64,000 bases of DNA. It comes from Pectobacterium sp013449375 (GTDB taxonomy: Bacteria > Pseudomonadota > Gammaproteobacteria > Enterobacterales > Enterobacteriaceae). Under the pieces are notes generated by a model. It saw only the letters and a program-made list of their open reading frames with translations, did not search any database and had not been told where the DNA came from. Each line of letters opens with the position of its first letter. The stretch's first letter is position 1. The stretch lies in the NCBI RefSeq assembly GCF_048593165.1, contig NZ_CP184271.1. One strand, written 5' to 3'. Position numbers and translations under genes: made by a program. This document shows, one piece after another, positions 27,274 through 36,850 of the stretch.

Positions 27274-28007
27274 AGCGTGACGCTCTCCCAGGTATTAGGG
27301 GCAAACAGATAACCTTTATTGCGCACCGTTTTAATACGGAACGGCTCCAGCGGGTTGTCGTACAATTTTTTACGCAGGCGGGAAATTGCAACGTCAATAC
27401 TGCGATCCATGCCGTCGTAGGTGACGCCGCGCAGGTTTTTCAGCAGCGCATCCCGATCCATGATGTGGCCAGCGTGTGTCGCCAGTTGCCAGAGCAGATC
27501 GAAATCTGCGGTAGATAACACGATGTGCTCTTGCCCTAACGTTACTTCTCGATTAACTGGATCGATACAGAGCAGGCCGAAGTGCAGGGACTTGTGCACC
27601 TGTAATGCGGCGGGCGCGGCTTTTTCCACTACAGCCTGTGGCGTAGTGGCGTACTGGCGTAAATGCAAACGCAGACGAGCGAGCAACACGGCGGGCGGCG
27701 TAGTTTTTAGAATGTAATCATCGGCACCCATTTCCAGCGCCAGAATATGATTCATATCGCTGTCCAGCGACGTCAGCAGCACAATCGGGCCACTGTACTG
27801 TGGCCGCAGTTCCCGACAGATGGTCATACCGTCTTTACCGGGGAGCATGATGTCTAACAGCACAAGATCGGGCTGCTGCTGTTCAATAAAGGCCAATGCC
27901 TGATCGCCTCGTGCTTCAACCTGAACATCAATGTCATGCTTGCCGAGGTAGGCCGCGATCAATTTTCCCACCTCGGTATCATCTTCTATAAAAACAATCT
28001 TATGCAT
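27270..28007 (-). CDS. rstA: Response regulator RstA
   Basis: This 245-residue OmpR/PhoB-type regulator is phosphorylated by RstB. The receiver domain has acidic residues E8/D9, phospho-acceptor D52 (LLDIMLPG), T79 and K101. The C-terminal winged helix ends RTVRNKGYLF. It is first in the rstAB operon and divergent from a gene for an Imm26-like protein. Targets known in E. coli include asr, which is nearby and carries a matching box. Confidence 0.95.
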   Translation of the reverse strand: MHKIVFIEDDTEVGKLIAAYLGKHDIDVQVEARGDQALAFIEQQQPDLVLLDIMLPGKDGMTICRELRPQYSGPIVLLTSLDSDMNHILALEMGADDYILKTTPPAVLLARLRLHLRQYATTPQAVVEKAAPAALQVHKSLHFGLLCIDPVNREVTLGQEHIVLSTADFDLLWQLATHAGHIMDRDALLKNLRGVTYDGMDRSIDVAISRLRKKLYDNPLEPFRIKTVRNKGYLFAPNTWESVTL

Positions 28008-28087
28008 GGTATCTACGTCATCTCCCTCTTACTGCTGATAGCATAGCCTGATGATAGATCATAAACGAGAAGTGAAGCGTAAATGGG

Positions 28088-28104
28088 TGTTAAGTATTTG
28101 TTTA
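28088..28104 (+). promoter_or_regulatory. Possible PhoP box
   Basis: TGTTAA-N5-TGTTTA is a direct repeat one mismatch from the PhoP box (T/G)GTTTA-N5-(T/G)GTTTA. A -10-like TAGATA lies 11 bases downstream at 28116-28121, the spacing seen in PhoP-dependent promoters. It points rightward, to the 28228 gene, although rstA is the known PhoP target in relatives. Confidence 0.4.
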
Positions 28105-28227
28105 CTTGCCCAAATTAGATAAGCTGCGGAGCAGGCTTTTTTAGGCTAGATTGCACCGGATTCTCGTCTTTTCTCGAGAACGGTCACAGCACCATTACCG
28201 ATTATTCCACAGGGAACCGCGCTGAAG

Positions 28228-29430
28228 ATGACACCAATTGACCAGATAAACAGCTGGATGCAGGAAGTCTTACGTCCTTATTTTGGGTTGGCGCCATTGT
28301 CGCCTGAATGGGATGTTGTCACCGTTCGTGATGGCTATTTTATCTGCTTTGATGGCGACACGATCCGTAAACGCATTACAGCTACCGCACTAAATTATCA
28401 GGAAGACGATGTCATTATTCACACCCGCGGACGTGAAATTATTCTGCCGAGAACCGCGCGCGGTAAAGAAAAAAAACTGACTTATACCAGCGTTTCCAGC
28501 GTGATGGCCGATGGTATTGTGTTTTCTGCGGGCGTCAGAACGCTGAACTCGGGCAACTGCGGTTACATCAACGCCAGTAATTATCGAAATTCTATCCGGC
28601 TACCGCTGCCGGAATGCCGTCATTTGACCAGCAAAGAAGAGATTGTCGACTGGCTGCAATCTTATCGTGAACGCTTGCCGGTTGATTATGCGCACAAGCT
28701 GGAACGGCTGATAAGTATGAAAAACCAGCAGCATAAAACGGTTCCGGGCGACATCTTTCGGGTCGAGATAGACTTGCATACCGATGGTTATGTTTTGGTT
28801 ATTGGTAACCTCCGTCAGATGCAAAAGGATGAACTGTTTGCTGAACACAGCATCTGGAATAATGTGATGACGATGCCGCTGTTTGTCCGGCCTTATCTTT
28901 TCCGCACGACTGAGCGTAATCCCGCCTTGTCGGAGATTGTGGCATCGCCTTTGTCTGAAAAATGCTGGATCGTTATGGATGACGCTTTTCTGCGCGGTAA
29001 TTATGCGTATGTGGGATCGAAAATGCTGGCGGAAGAGGACATTCTGTTTCCGGTTGGCTATGGCTCCAGTATCAGCGCCCAGAAAAGCGACTATCGCCTG
29101 TCGTGGGGGCCTTGTTCGATCAATAAAGCCTGTCAGGATACCGCTTTTAAAACCGGACATAGCTATATGAACAATGGGGCTTATAGCAGCGTATCAGCCG
29201 AATGCTTTGCGGGTAGCGGTTTCCCTCACTACGATAAAACGCTACTCAATCCAGAGCACCGTGAAGCATGGGAACAGGTGTTGGCCGAGTTCGAGTTACC
29301 GCCCGATACCACTTACGATGCCTTTGCCCAACATATCGGTGGGATGACGCGAGCGGCCTACCTGACGTATGTCGCCAGCAATAAAGCGTACCAGCGTAAG
29401 GTGCGTGCGAAGAAAAGAGAGACGAAATAA
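28228..29430 (+). CDS. Imm26-like protein of unknown function
   Basis: The 400-residue soluble protein shows no signal peptide or membrane helix. Residues about 172-225 (GDIFRVEIDLHTDGYVLVIG...MPLFVRPYLF) look like the immunity-26 fold that occurs in polymorphic-toxin systems and also in housekeeping contexts. The last third has a conserved-looking segment, SWGPCSINKACQDTAFKTG, that I do not recognise. The ATG at 28228 has an AGGGAAC-like site. No toxin gene is adjacent, so an immunity role is not shown. A 9-bp hairpin follows the stop. Confidence 0.7.
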   Translation: MTPIDQINSWMQEVLRPYFGLAPLSPEWDVVTVRDGYFICFDGDTIRKRITATALNYQEDDVIIHTRGREIILPRTARGKEKKLTYTSVSSVMADGIVFSAGVRTLNSGNCGYINASNYRNSIRLPLPECRHLTSKEEIVDWLQSYRERLPVDYAHKLERLISMKNQQHKTVPGDIFRVEIDLHTDGYVLVIGNLRQMQKDELFAEHSIWNNVMTMPLFVRPYLFRTTERNPALSEIVASPLSEKCWIVMDDAFLRGNYAYVGSKMLAEEDILFPVGYGSSISAQKSDYRLSWGPCSINKACQDTAFKTGHSYMNNGAYSSVSAECFAGSGFPHYDKTLLNPEHREAWEQVLAEFELPPDTTYDAFAQHIGGMTRAAYLTYVASNKAYQRKVRAKKRETK

Positions 29431-29775
29431 TTCCTGTCATCTCGTTGCACGTGCTTTTGGGCACGTGCATGCCAGTGGACTGTGGTGGCAGGGTATTCGC
29501 ATGGGTGGTTGTTTTTTGCTCGACATGTGAACCCACAATATCAATTGTTCTGGTGACGCTTTCTTTGAAGATTAATCATGCAAGTGATGATTAATTTATG
29601 ATCGCAATTGGTTCAAAAAATATTCACAATCTTGCCCTGTGGCAGAGCTTTAACGCAAAGCCGCACCTCATCAACGCTCGATATTTTCTCTGCAGCGAAA
29701 AAATAATCAGAATTGATCGAATAAATTAGCAAGCCTGAGCGTTTACGCGTTGTTTACTTTGAAGAGAATCCTGTT
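29431..29775. other. Intergenic region with a terminator-like hairpin
   Basis: TGCACGTGC and GCACGTGCA pair perfectly at 29446-29469 around TTTTGG, a likely transcript end for the preceding gene. The rest, up to the yceI-type gene, is A+T-rich and should contain its promoter; no further gene is seen. Confidence 0.5.
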
Positions 29776-30351
29776 ATGACGCGTATCCTTCCCGTATTGG
29801 CCGCCGGACTGCTCATCAGTCCACTGTTGCATGCTATGCCGCTTAACTACACCGTTGCCACTGATGACACGGCCATTGCGCTGTCATGGCAAGCATTTGG
29901 TCACCTGTCACAAGCCTCTCTCAACGGCGTGACTGGCAACATCACATTGGACGCTGAAAAGGAAACGAATGACCGTATTGATGTGAAAATCCCCATCACA
30001 ACGTTACAGGCTTCCAACAGTCTGCTGACCTACCAGTTAAAAAGCAGCCTGTTTTTTGATGCTGAACACTATCCCGATATTATTTTCACTAGCAGCAGGG
30101 TTGTGGCGCTGGGGAAGGGGCACTTTCGGGTTTTTGGTTCTCTGTCGGTAAAAAACGTTCAACGACCGGTCATTCTGGACGCCACGCTTGAAGAACAGGG
30201 CGGAATGGCATCTCATGACGGTTCATTGTCTCTCCATGCTACCACCGCGATTTCGCGCTCGTCTTTTAACATGGATCGGTTTACTGGGGTGGTAGACGAT
30301 CGCGTCGCGATTACTATTGAAATCCGGGCGAAAGCCCGACACGCCGCATAA
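29776..30351 (+). CDS. YceI-family periplasmic protein
   Basis: The 191-residue protein has a signal peptide ending LLHA/MPLNY and the YceI lipocalin-like core that in relatives binds isoprenoid or amide lipids. Family marks include FGHLSQ, SLFFDAEHYPDIIFTSSRV and the SRSSFNMDRF segment near the C-terminus. The ATG 29776 has AAGAGAAT upstream. It converges with an anti-sigma gene; in other bacteria YceI genes often sit beside ECF sigma pairs, so they may form one stress regulon. Not the E. coli yceI itself, as context differs. Confidence 0.85.
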   Translation: MTRILPVLAAGLLISPLLHAMPLNYTVATDDTAIALSWQAFGHLSQASLNGVTGNITLDAEKETNDRIDVKIPITTLQASNSLLTYQLKSSLFFDAEHYPDIIFTSSRVVALGKGHFRVFGSLSVKNVQRPVILDATLEEQGGMASHDGSLSLHATTAISRSSFNMDRFTGVVDDRVAITIEIRAKARHAA

Positions 30352-30375
30352 CTCAACACGCCTATAAAATAGTGG

Positions 30376-30410
30376 CTTTCCACACGTGGCGTCCCCTGTG
30401 TGTGGAAGGC
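30376..30410. terminator. Hairpin between the convergent yceI-type and anti-sigma genes
   Basis: TTCCACAC and GTGTGGAA pair, with extra pairs outside, between the two stop codons. No long T run. Confidence 0.45.
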
Positions 30411-30420
30411 TGTTTACGGG

Positions 30421-31224
30421 CTATGTCAGCGACGTTTGTAACCTGAGCGCACTTTCTGTGAGCGGTGCTACAGGGCTACGGCCAATTAAGACGAACTGAT
30501 AGCCGTGGGCGTACCACCAGACAACCTGCATATCATGGCGTTGCTCATTTTTAAGCGCAGTGGCCGTTGTCTGACGCTCGGGGGAAATGCAGAGCGCCAT
30601 CGGGCCATATTCGGCATGCAACCAGGTAATCTGTGCAATCGATGTCTGGTCATAGCGCAGCAGACGCACCATTTTCAATTCTGCAGCGGGAAGCGTCAGT
30701 TGTTGCTCATTGAGAGGCAACCCAATGTCCTGAGCCGTGCGAGAGAGTCCGCGTTGCAAGGCCTGTGCGGTGCCGTCCGCATCGAGTAGGGTTTCCGCGC
30801 GGTACAGCGACATGTACTGCGCTTCAAGATCGCGAATTTTCTCGCTGTCGCTGAGAATCATCCCAGGAGAACGCGCGAGGTAGCCTAGCCCCGATCCCAA
30901 CACCAAAAAACTGAGTGAAGCAGCAATGAATGAACGACGGCTGACACCGGCATAAGATGACGGTGTGGCTGGTGTCGGTGCTTCCGTCAATAACGTCTCC
31001 AGTCTGGCCTGCATCCTCGCCTGAGGCGCTTTGTCGAGCAAGGGCGCGAAGGCTGCTTCAACATCAAGCTGACCTCTCATCAGTTCCGCGACGCGCTCTG
31101 CAAGCTGTTCATCCCCCTCAAGTAGCGCCTTGAATCGTTGCGCATCGGCCTCATTCATTTCGCCATCGAGCCAGGCAACGATGGCTTCGTCACTGTAAGG
31201 GGGCGTAAAACGCATTGCTTTCAA
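30421..31224 (-). CDS. Anti-sigma factor (ECF partner), one membrane helix
   Basis: The 267-residue protein has a cytosolic N-terminal part like anti-sigma domains (DEAIVAWLDGEMNEADAQRF), one membrane helix at about 100-120, and a periplasmic C-terminal domain. The helix is preceded by SRRSFIAAS, which looks like a twin-arginine motif placed inside the protein. I chose TTG 31224, whose first bases overlap the sigma stop; an AAGGAGA site lies 8 bases upstream, while the ATG at 31215 is too far. Overlap with the sigma gene implies coupled translation. It should hold the sigma factor inactive until an envelope signal. Confidence 0.85.
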   Translation of the reverse strand: MKAMRFTPPYSDEAIVAWLDGEMNEADAQRFKALLEGDEQLAERVAELMRGQLDVEAAFAPLLDKAPQARMQARLETLLTEAPTPATPSSYAGVSRRSFIAASLSFLVLGSGLGYLARSPGMILSDSEKIRDLEAQYMSLYRAETLLDADGTAQALQRGLSRTAQDIGLPLNEQQLTLPAAELKMVRLLRYDQTSIAQITWLHAEYGPMALCISPERQTTATALKNEQRHDMQVVWWYAHGYQFVLIGRSPVAPLTESALRLQTSLT

Positions 31225-31709
31225 GACAATCTCTCCTTTGCCGAGGGCTGGGTATCAATGGATTTCGCCAGCGTACCTCGTGCAGCAGCGAGTCGGCTCA
31301 TAATGGTGCCGATGGGTACCGATAGCGTGTCTGCCGCTTCTTGATAGGTAAACCCTTCGACATAAACTAAAAAGACGGTGTTGCGCTGCGCTTCTGGAAG
31401 CACGCTGACTCGCTGCATGATTTTCTGGTAATGCAGACGATTGTCATCCTGCTCATGGGTATCGGGTGCCAGTAATTCTTCGCTTTCGATAAACCCTTGT
31501 CCCTGACGTACGCGGCGGGCGCGCAGTTCGGAAATCCATATCGAATGAAGAATGGAGAACAGCCACCTGTCGATACGCGTGCCAGGTGTAAACTGTGCAC
31601 TCTTTTCGAGTGCACGAACGCAGGTAGACTGGACGAGCTCTTCGGCCACCTCATGGTTACGCGACAGCACCAATCCATAGCGCCATAGACGCGTCAAATG
31701 GGCAGTCAA
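31221..31709 (-). CDS. ECF-type sigma factor
   Basis: The 162-residue product (from TTG) has region 2 (EVAEELVQSTCVRALEKSAQF, with RIDRWLFSILHSIWI) and region 4 (LPEAQRNTVFLVYVEGFTYQEAADTL, then IGTIMSRLAAARG). It should direct RNA polymerase to promoters of an unknown stress regulon. There is no ATG or GTG in frame. TTG 31709 has no ribosome site, whereas an in-frame ATC at 31736 has GAGG eight bases upstream and would add nine fitting residues (xTTSEVRQH). So a rare AUC start is possible. It lies 57 bases after folM and overlaps the anti-sigma gene. Confidence 0.85.
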   Translation of the reverse strand: MTAHLTRLWRYGLVLSRNHEVAEELVQSTCVRALEKSAQFTPGTRIDRWLFSILHSIWISELRARRVRQGQGFIESEELLAPDTHEQDDNRLHYQKIMQRVSVLPEAQRNTVFLVYVEGFTYQEAADTLSVPIGTIMSRLAAARGTLAKSIDTQPSAKERLS

Positions 31710-31766
31710 ATGCTGACGAACTTCGCTGGTGGTGATGTTTTTATCCTCACATTGAGACTCAGGGCT

Positions 31767-32489
31767 TTAACGCAAGGCCCGCCCACCATCAACGCCCAGC
31801 GTTTTTCCGGTGACGTAGTTACTGCTGAACAGATAATCCACCAGCCGGACAATTTCCGCTTCGCCGGGGGCAATTTTCATCAGGGATTTGTCCAACGCCT
31901 GTTGACGATAGGCCTCTTCATCCTGTTCGTTAAACAGGATGAGACTGGGGGCGATCGCATTGACTTTCACCTCCGGCGCCAGTTTGCGGGCGAACGAACG
32001 CGTCATGTTATCCAGCGCCGCTTTACTGGCGGCATAGGCAATGTGTTTGTCGCTGCCTTTTTCTACCACGTAATCCGTCAGATGGATGATATCTGCGCCA
32101 GCCACGCCTTGCCCACGCAGGCAAGATTCCAGTAACTGGTTGAGCAAGTAGGGCGTATAGACATGAATTTGCAGCATATCGGCCAGCGTTTGCTCTGGCG
32201 GTATGGAGGGGCTTTCTGGCTCCCAGCGGCTGGCATTGTGAATAATGGCACGCAGCCGCGGCGTGAGTGACTGGATTTGCTCTGCAAACGCATAGATATT
32301 TTCCGTGGTGGAAAAATCGGCGGTCAGGCAAATTGCACCGTCCTGCTGTAGTGCTTCCAACTCGGGATAAGGCGTGCGATAGCTGATGATGACCGGAATT
32401 GACTGAGCCAGAAACGAACGCGCCAGTGCCAGCCCGATACGCCGTGCGCCGCCGGTAATTAACACGGGAGCAGAAGAAAACGTTGTCAC
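31767..32489 (-). CDS. folM: Dihydromonapterin reductase FolM
   Basis: FolM is a short-chain dehydrogenase that reduces dihydromonapterin and, weakly, dihydrofolate with NADPH. The 240-residue protein has the cofactor motif TGGARRIG near residue 12, HNAS, and the catalytic YAASK. It follows the E. coli FolM sequence closely (DIIHLTDYVVEKGSDKHIAYA). The start is GTG 32489 with GAGGAG 8 bases before. The ECF sigma and anti-sigma genes follow on the same strand and may be co-transcribed. Confidence 0.93.
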   Translation of the reverse strand: MTTFSSAPVLITGGARRIGLALARSFLAQSIPVIISYRTPYPELEALQQDGAICLTADFSTTENIYAFAEQIQSLTPRLRAIIHNASRWEPESPSIPPEQTLADMLQIHVYTPYLLNQLLESCLRGQGVAGADIIHLTDYVVEKGSDKHIAYAASKAALDNMTRSFARKLAPEVKVNAIAPSLILFNEQDEEAYRQQALDKSLMKIAPGEAEIVRLVDYLFSSNYVTGKTLGVDGGRALR

Positions 32490-32561
32490 AATTAGGTCTC
32501 CTCAACACGCTAGTCAGAAGGGGGCGAACCGTGACAATATACCTGAATTAACCACTATACT

Positions 32562-32692
<131 letters not shown>

Positions 32693-32720
<28 letters not shown>

Positions 32721-34426
32721 GACATCCTGTCTCTCACCGTCGTCGCCTCAATCGCCTGCGCTAATGAACCGTAGAAGCTGAGCCGTCCTTCAATCGGGTG
32801 GACTTTTGCCCGCGCCAGCGTTTTTAACGGCTGGAAGGGAATGTCGGTGATGATGAGCTGCTTGCCTTCGGGCAGCGTGTCGCTAAAGCGCAGGAACGCA
32901 TTGAGTCCGCCGGCATCCAGCACCGGCACCGCATCCCACTGTAAGATGATATTTTGATAACCTTCGCTGCGTACGGTCAGATCGTTGAAGATGCGCTCTG
33001 CCGCGGCGAAAAACAGCGGGCCGTTAACGCGCAAAACCAGATGGTCCGGGATTTTGGTGTCCGGCAGTTCGCTCAGTCGGGTCATCTGCGCGATGCGCCG
33101 CATGAAGAGCAAGGATGCCAGCACGATACCGACGGTAATCGCGATCACCATGTCAAACAGTACGGTTAATGACATGCAAAGCAGCATCACGATGATGTCG
33201 TCTTTCGGCCCGTGGCGCAGTAAATCCACTACCTTGTGCGCTTCGCTCATGTTCCAGGCGACAATCAACAGCAGCGACGCCATTGCCGCCAGCGGCAGGT
33301 AAGACAGCCATGGCGCAAGTATCAGCAACGCCAATAGCACCAACAGCGCGTGAATCACGGCGGAGAGCGGCGAGTTAGCGCCTGCGCGCACGTTAGCGGC
33401 GGAGCGAGCAATCGCGGCGGTCGCGGTAATACCGCCAAAGAAGGGAGCAATGATGTTACCGAATCCCTGGCCCATCAGCTCCGTGTTAGAATTGTGTTTT
33501 TTGCCCGTCATTCCGTCCAGCACGACCGCGCACAGTAGCGATTCGATCGCGCCCAGCATCGCCATAGAGAATGCGGCAGGCAGCAACGCGGAAATACTTT
33601 GCCAATCCAGCGTCATCGTCTTGCCATCCGGTGATGGAATATCCCACGGCAGAATGAGCTGCGGCAGGATGGGCGGGATGCCTTGCCCTTGCGAACCGTC
33701 CGCGAGCATATAGCTGAATCGAGAACCGATTGTAGCCACGTGTTCACCGAGCAGAGACATAATCCCCATCACGGCAACGCCTGCCAGCAGTGCGGGCAAA
33801 TGGCCGGGCAGGCGAATACCGAGTCTGGGCCAAACGATGAGAACCAGCAGCGTCGTTGCGCCAATCAATGTATCCGCAAGATGCAGAGTCGGCAGCGATT
33901 GCGCCAGCGCCGCCACCTTTTCAACGTAATGTTCGGGCACCACAGCCATCTGCAAGCCGAAGAAATCCTTGATTTGCATGGTACCGATGGTGATAGCGAT
34001 CCCAGAGGTAAACCCCAGCGTCACGGAAAGCGGAATATATTCAATCAGACGGCCGAAGCGGCAGATCCCCATCAACAGCAGAAATATGCCGGAAAGCAAG
34101 GTGGCAACCAGCAGGCCAGAGAGCCCGAACTGTTGCGACACGGGATACAAAATAACGACGAAAGCGGCTGTTGGGCCTGAGACGCTGTAGCGCGAACCGC
34201 CGCTGAGGGCAATGACGATCCCAGCAATCGCCGAAGTATAGAGCCCGTACTGTGGAGGAACGCCGCTGGCAATCGCCAGAGCCATCGCCAGGGGAATGGC
34301 GATGATACCGACGGTAACGCCGGCGATAATATCGTGGGTAAAACGTTGCAGCGTATATTTTTCGCGCCAGCACGCGTCAATCAGCGCGCTGAACGGCCTG
34401 ACGCCGTTAATTCCGTGCGTTTTCAT
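32693..34426 (-). CDS. dauA: SulP-family transporter DauA (C4-dicarboxylate)
   Basis: The 577-residue protein belongs to SulP (SLC26) anion transporters; E. coli DauA takes up succinate and other C4-dicarboxylates at acid pH. About 12-14 membrane helices fill residues 30-450, with the signature AIPLAMALAIASGVPPQYGLYTS and SVSGPTAAFVV. A STAS domain follows at about 460-555 (LQWDAVPVLDAGG). The last codons (GAT GAG CTT ACA TAA) come from an ERIC-type repeat. The ribosome site is weak. chaA lies upstream on the same strand. Confidence 0.87.
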
Positions 34427-34589
34427 CTAAGCAGAAACCAAAGTAAGGAAGTAAATCAACATGGCGGGCCTGCCGGTCCGTCGACAACAGCCTTACGATA
34501 CGCCGGACGCGCTCAGAAGATCCAGATATACATCAAGAGAAGTGCAGTCTTGCGGAGCCGATGCGGCGAAAACCACATCGGCAGAGGGG

Positions 34590-35690
34590 TTACAGCGTGA
34601 TAGTGATCAGATAGGCGGCAAAAAGTGCCAGATGCGCACTGCCGCTTAATACGTTGGTCCTGCCAGTGGAGAACGTAATGTGGCACAGCACCAACACCGA
34701 CAGCATCACGACGATGTGCGGCATATCCAGACCGAAGTTCAGCGTGCGGCCGGTGAGCATGGCGATGATTGTAACGGTAGGAACCGTCAGTGAAATGGTT
34801 GCCAGCACGGAACCGAAAAACAGATTCATCGCGCGCTGTACCTGATTTTTCAGGACGGCGCGGATCGCTCCCAATCCTTCAGGAGAGAGGATTAACAGTG
34901 CGACCAAGAAGCCCGTAAACTGCGTCGGCGCGTTCATTTCGGTCAGCAGCGTTTCCAGCGGCATGGAATTCATCTTGGTTACCGCGATAACGGCAATCAG
35001 GTGAATCAGCAACCAGCCGGTGTGCCACAGCGAGCTGTGCGCAGACGGTTTACCGTGATGAGGATCGTCGCCGTCGCCTTCGTCTTCGTGCTCATACACA
35101 AACAGGCTTTGGTGCGTACGCGTTTGGATCAACAGGAACACGCCGTACATCGCCGCGGAAATCGCGGCAATAATCAGCGACTGCGATACGCTGAAATTAC
35201 CATCGGGCAAGGCACTGGGGAAAACCAGCACAATCACCGCCAAGGGGAAGATCGCCATCAGGTACTGCTTGATGCCGCTGAGATTAACATACTGCGTGGC
35301 GAACTTACGGCCGCCGAGCAAGAGGGCGAAGCCCACCAGGCCACCGGTGACAATCACGATAATCGAATAGAGGGTGTCACGCATCAGGTCTGGGCCGGCG
35401 TCACCGGTTGCCATCAGCGCTGAAATCAGGCTGACTTCCAGAATGACGACGGACAGACTGAGGATCAGCGATCCATAGGGTTCACCCAAACGGTGCGCGA
35501 GTACGTCGGCGTGACGTACCACGCTGAACGCGCTGAAAAGTATTCCGGCTAACGCAAGGGCGTTGATGCCGAGAATAGCGATGAAATCTTGTGAACTGCC
35601 CCACATGTAGAGCACGGCCAGCGCAATAACAGGAAAAATGAGTGAGTATTCATGATGGCGAGTTTTGACCACCTCAGCATGAGACTTCAT
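34590..35690 (-). CDS. chaA: Calcium/sodium/potassium-proton antiporter ChaA
   Basis: ChaA is an inner-membrane cation/H+ antiporter active at high pH. The 366-residue protein has about 11 helices. It carries the paired cation-exchanger motifs SVVILEVSLISALM (near 98) and ALLILSPEGLGAIRAVLKN (near 265), each with an essential glutamate, and an acidic loop EHEDEGDGDDPHHG near residue 205. The ATG 35690 has AAGGAG 9 bases upstream. The related chaC gene is nearby but on the other strand, and chaB is not present here. Confidence 0.92.
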   Translation of the reverse strand: MKSHAEVVKTRHHEYSLIFPVIALAVLYMWGSSQDFIAILGINALALAGILFSAFSVVRHADVLAHRLGEPYGSLILSLSVVILEVSLISALMATGDAGPDLMRDTLYSIIVIVTGGLVGFALLLGGRKFATQYVNLSGIKQYLMAIFPLAVIVLVFPSALPDGNFSVSQSLIIAAISAAMYGVFLLIQTRTHQSLFVYEHEDEGDGDDPHHGKPSAHSSLWHTGWLLIHLIAVIAVTKMNSMPLETLLTEMNAPTQFTGFLVALLILSPEGLGAIRAVLKNQVQRAMNLFFGSVLATISLTVPTVTIIAMLTGRTLNFGLDMPHIVVMLSVLVLCHITFSTGRTNVLSGSAHLALFAAYLITITL

Positions 35691-35737
35691 TGCGGGAGTT
35701 CTCCTTATCCAGAGGGATGATACGGCAAAATATCCCC

Positions 35738-35775
35738 GTCATACTTCAAGCTAGCATACCGATCACTCGACGTAT
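35738..35775. repeat. Fragment of the same intergenic repeat
   Basis: CCCGTCATACTTCAAGCTAG repeats the left end of the element at 32563, then diverges. It is a short remnant upstream of chaA. Confidence 0.5.
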
Positions 35776-35913
35776 TCAGGGCATAGAACGGTAATAAACA
35801 GCAAAAGGTTACTAAAAAGTAGTTATAACGTAATGAAACGAACAAAAGGATAACAGATTGTCGGCATAATTCGGGGTGTTTTACGGATTTTTACGCTTTG
35901 AGGTGAAATTTAA

Positions 35914-35944
35914 ATGAAAAGGGAGAATTCATCAATATTCTCCC
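35914..35944 (-). terminator. Terminator of the siderophore reductase gene
   Basis: GGGAGAAT and ATTCTCCC pair perfectly around an eight-base loop, followed leftward by TTTTCATTT. It lies 32 bases past the stop codon. Confidence 0.8.
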
Positions 35945-35975
35945 TATCGTGATAATATCAAATGTATTTTTTTTG

Positions 35976-36779
35976 TTATTCGTCAGGATTATCCATGATA
36001 TCGTGGCGTTTATGATGATAATCCTCTTCATTTAACCCCTCTCGCCAATAAGGAACGGCATACATCTGATTTCGTTCACACCCGCGCTCTCGACGCACAT
36101 GACGACGAAGCTGTACCACGATACGATCCTCACCCGCTAACCAGTAAAATGCATGTTCAGCGGTTGGAAGCGCCTGAAAACGTTGCAACAGCGTATCGGT
36201 CGCATCGGTTCCGCCGACGATCCAGTGCAATTGAAGCTGTGAGGGTTTAGCAATAGCGAGTTTATCCGCCTCGCTGTCGATACGGATCACGGCATGTCCC
36301 TGAGCATCGTCGGGCAGATTCTCTAACAGCGCCATGAGCGCGGGGAGTGACGACGGATCAGCGGCCAAGTAATAAGCGGCCGCTGGCGGCAGCATGGGGA
36401 GCGGGCCACCAGGTTGCGAAATACCAACCCAATCACCGGGTTTGGCCTGACGGGCAAACGTGACGGCAGGTCCGGCGTGTTCATGCAGCGCGAAAATCAT
36501 ATCCAGCTCCGCCTCTTCTGGCCGTAATGCGCGGACGCTATAAGTGCGAACGATAGGACGGGCTTCGCCTTCTGGCCAGACTGGGCCACGTTCGCCAATG
36601 GCTGGCAGAACCGGTTTTTGCTGTCCTGCCTGCGGCAGAAAAAGTTTGATATGCGCGCCATAGCGCTCGGCAGGGTAATCGCGCAACGCGTCATGCTGGA
36701 AAGTAATGCAGCGCAAATGAGGGGAAATATCGTGGGTCTGTTTAACCTGAACTAAAACAGGCTGACGCGGCGTTGCCAT
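35976..36779 (-). CDS. Siderophore-interacting ferric reductase (YqjH/ViuB type)
   Basis: This is a cytoplasmic FAD enzyme that reduces iron in imported ferric siderophores with NAD(P)H. The 267-residue protein has the FAD-binding barrel at about 10-125, with RTYSVRAL as the flavin motif (about 79-86), a HEHAGPAVTFARQAKPGDWVG segment and a C-terminal SIP domain (YYLAADPSSLPALMALLENLP; FYWLAGEDRIV). The ATG has GGAG 8 bases upstream. A perfect Fur palindrome lies 53 bases before the start, so it is iron-repressed. Which siderophore it serves is unknown. Confidence 0.88.
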   Translation of the reverse strand: MATPRQPVLVQVKQTHDISPHLRCITFQHDALRDYPAERYGAHIKLFLPQAGQQKPVLPAIGERGPVWPEGEARPIVRTYSVRALRPEEAELDMIFALHEHAGPAVTFARQAKPGDWVGISQPGGPLPMLPPAAAYYLAADPSSLPALMALLENLPDDAQGHAVIRIDSEADKLAIAKPSQLQLHWIVGGTDATDTLLQRFQALPTAEHAFYWLAGEDRIVVQLRRHVRRERGCERNQMYAVPYWREGLNEEDYHHKRHDIMDNPDE

Positions 36780-36831
36780 TCAGTGTCTCCGTGGGTAGTC
36801 AATTCCGGTATGGGAAATAATAACAATACGA

Positions 36832-36850
36832 GATGATAATTATTATCATT
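36832..36850 (-). promoter_or_regulatory. Fur box
   Basis: ATGATAATTATTATCAT (36833-36849) is a perfect palindrome that fits the Fur consensus GATAATGATAATCATTATC in most positions. It sits in the promoter region of the siderophore reductase. Confidence 0.85.
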
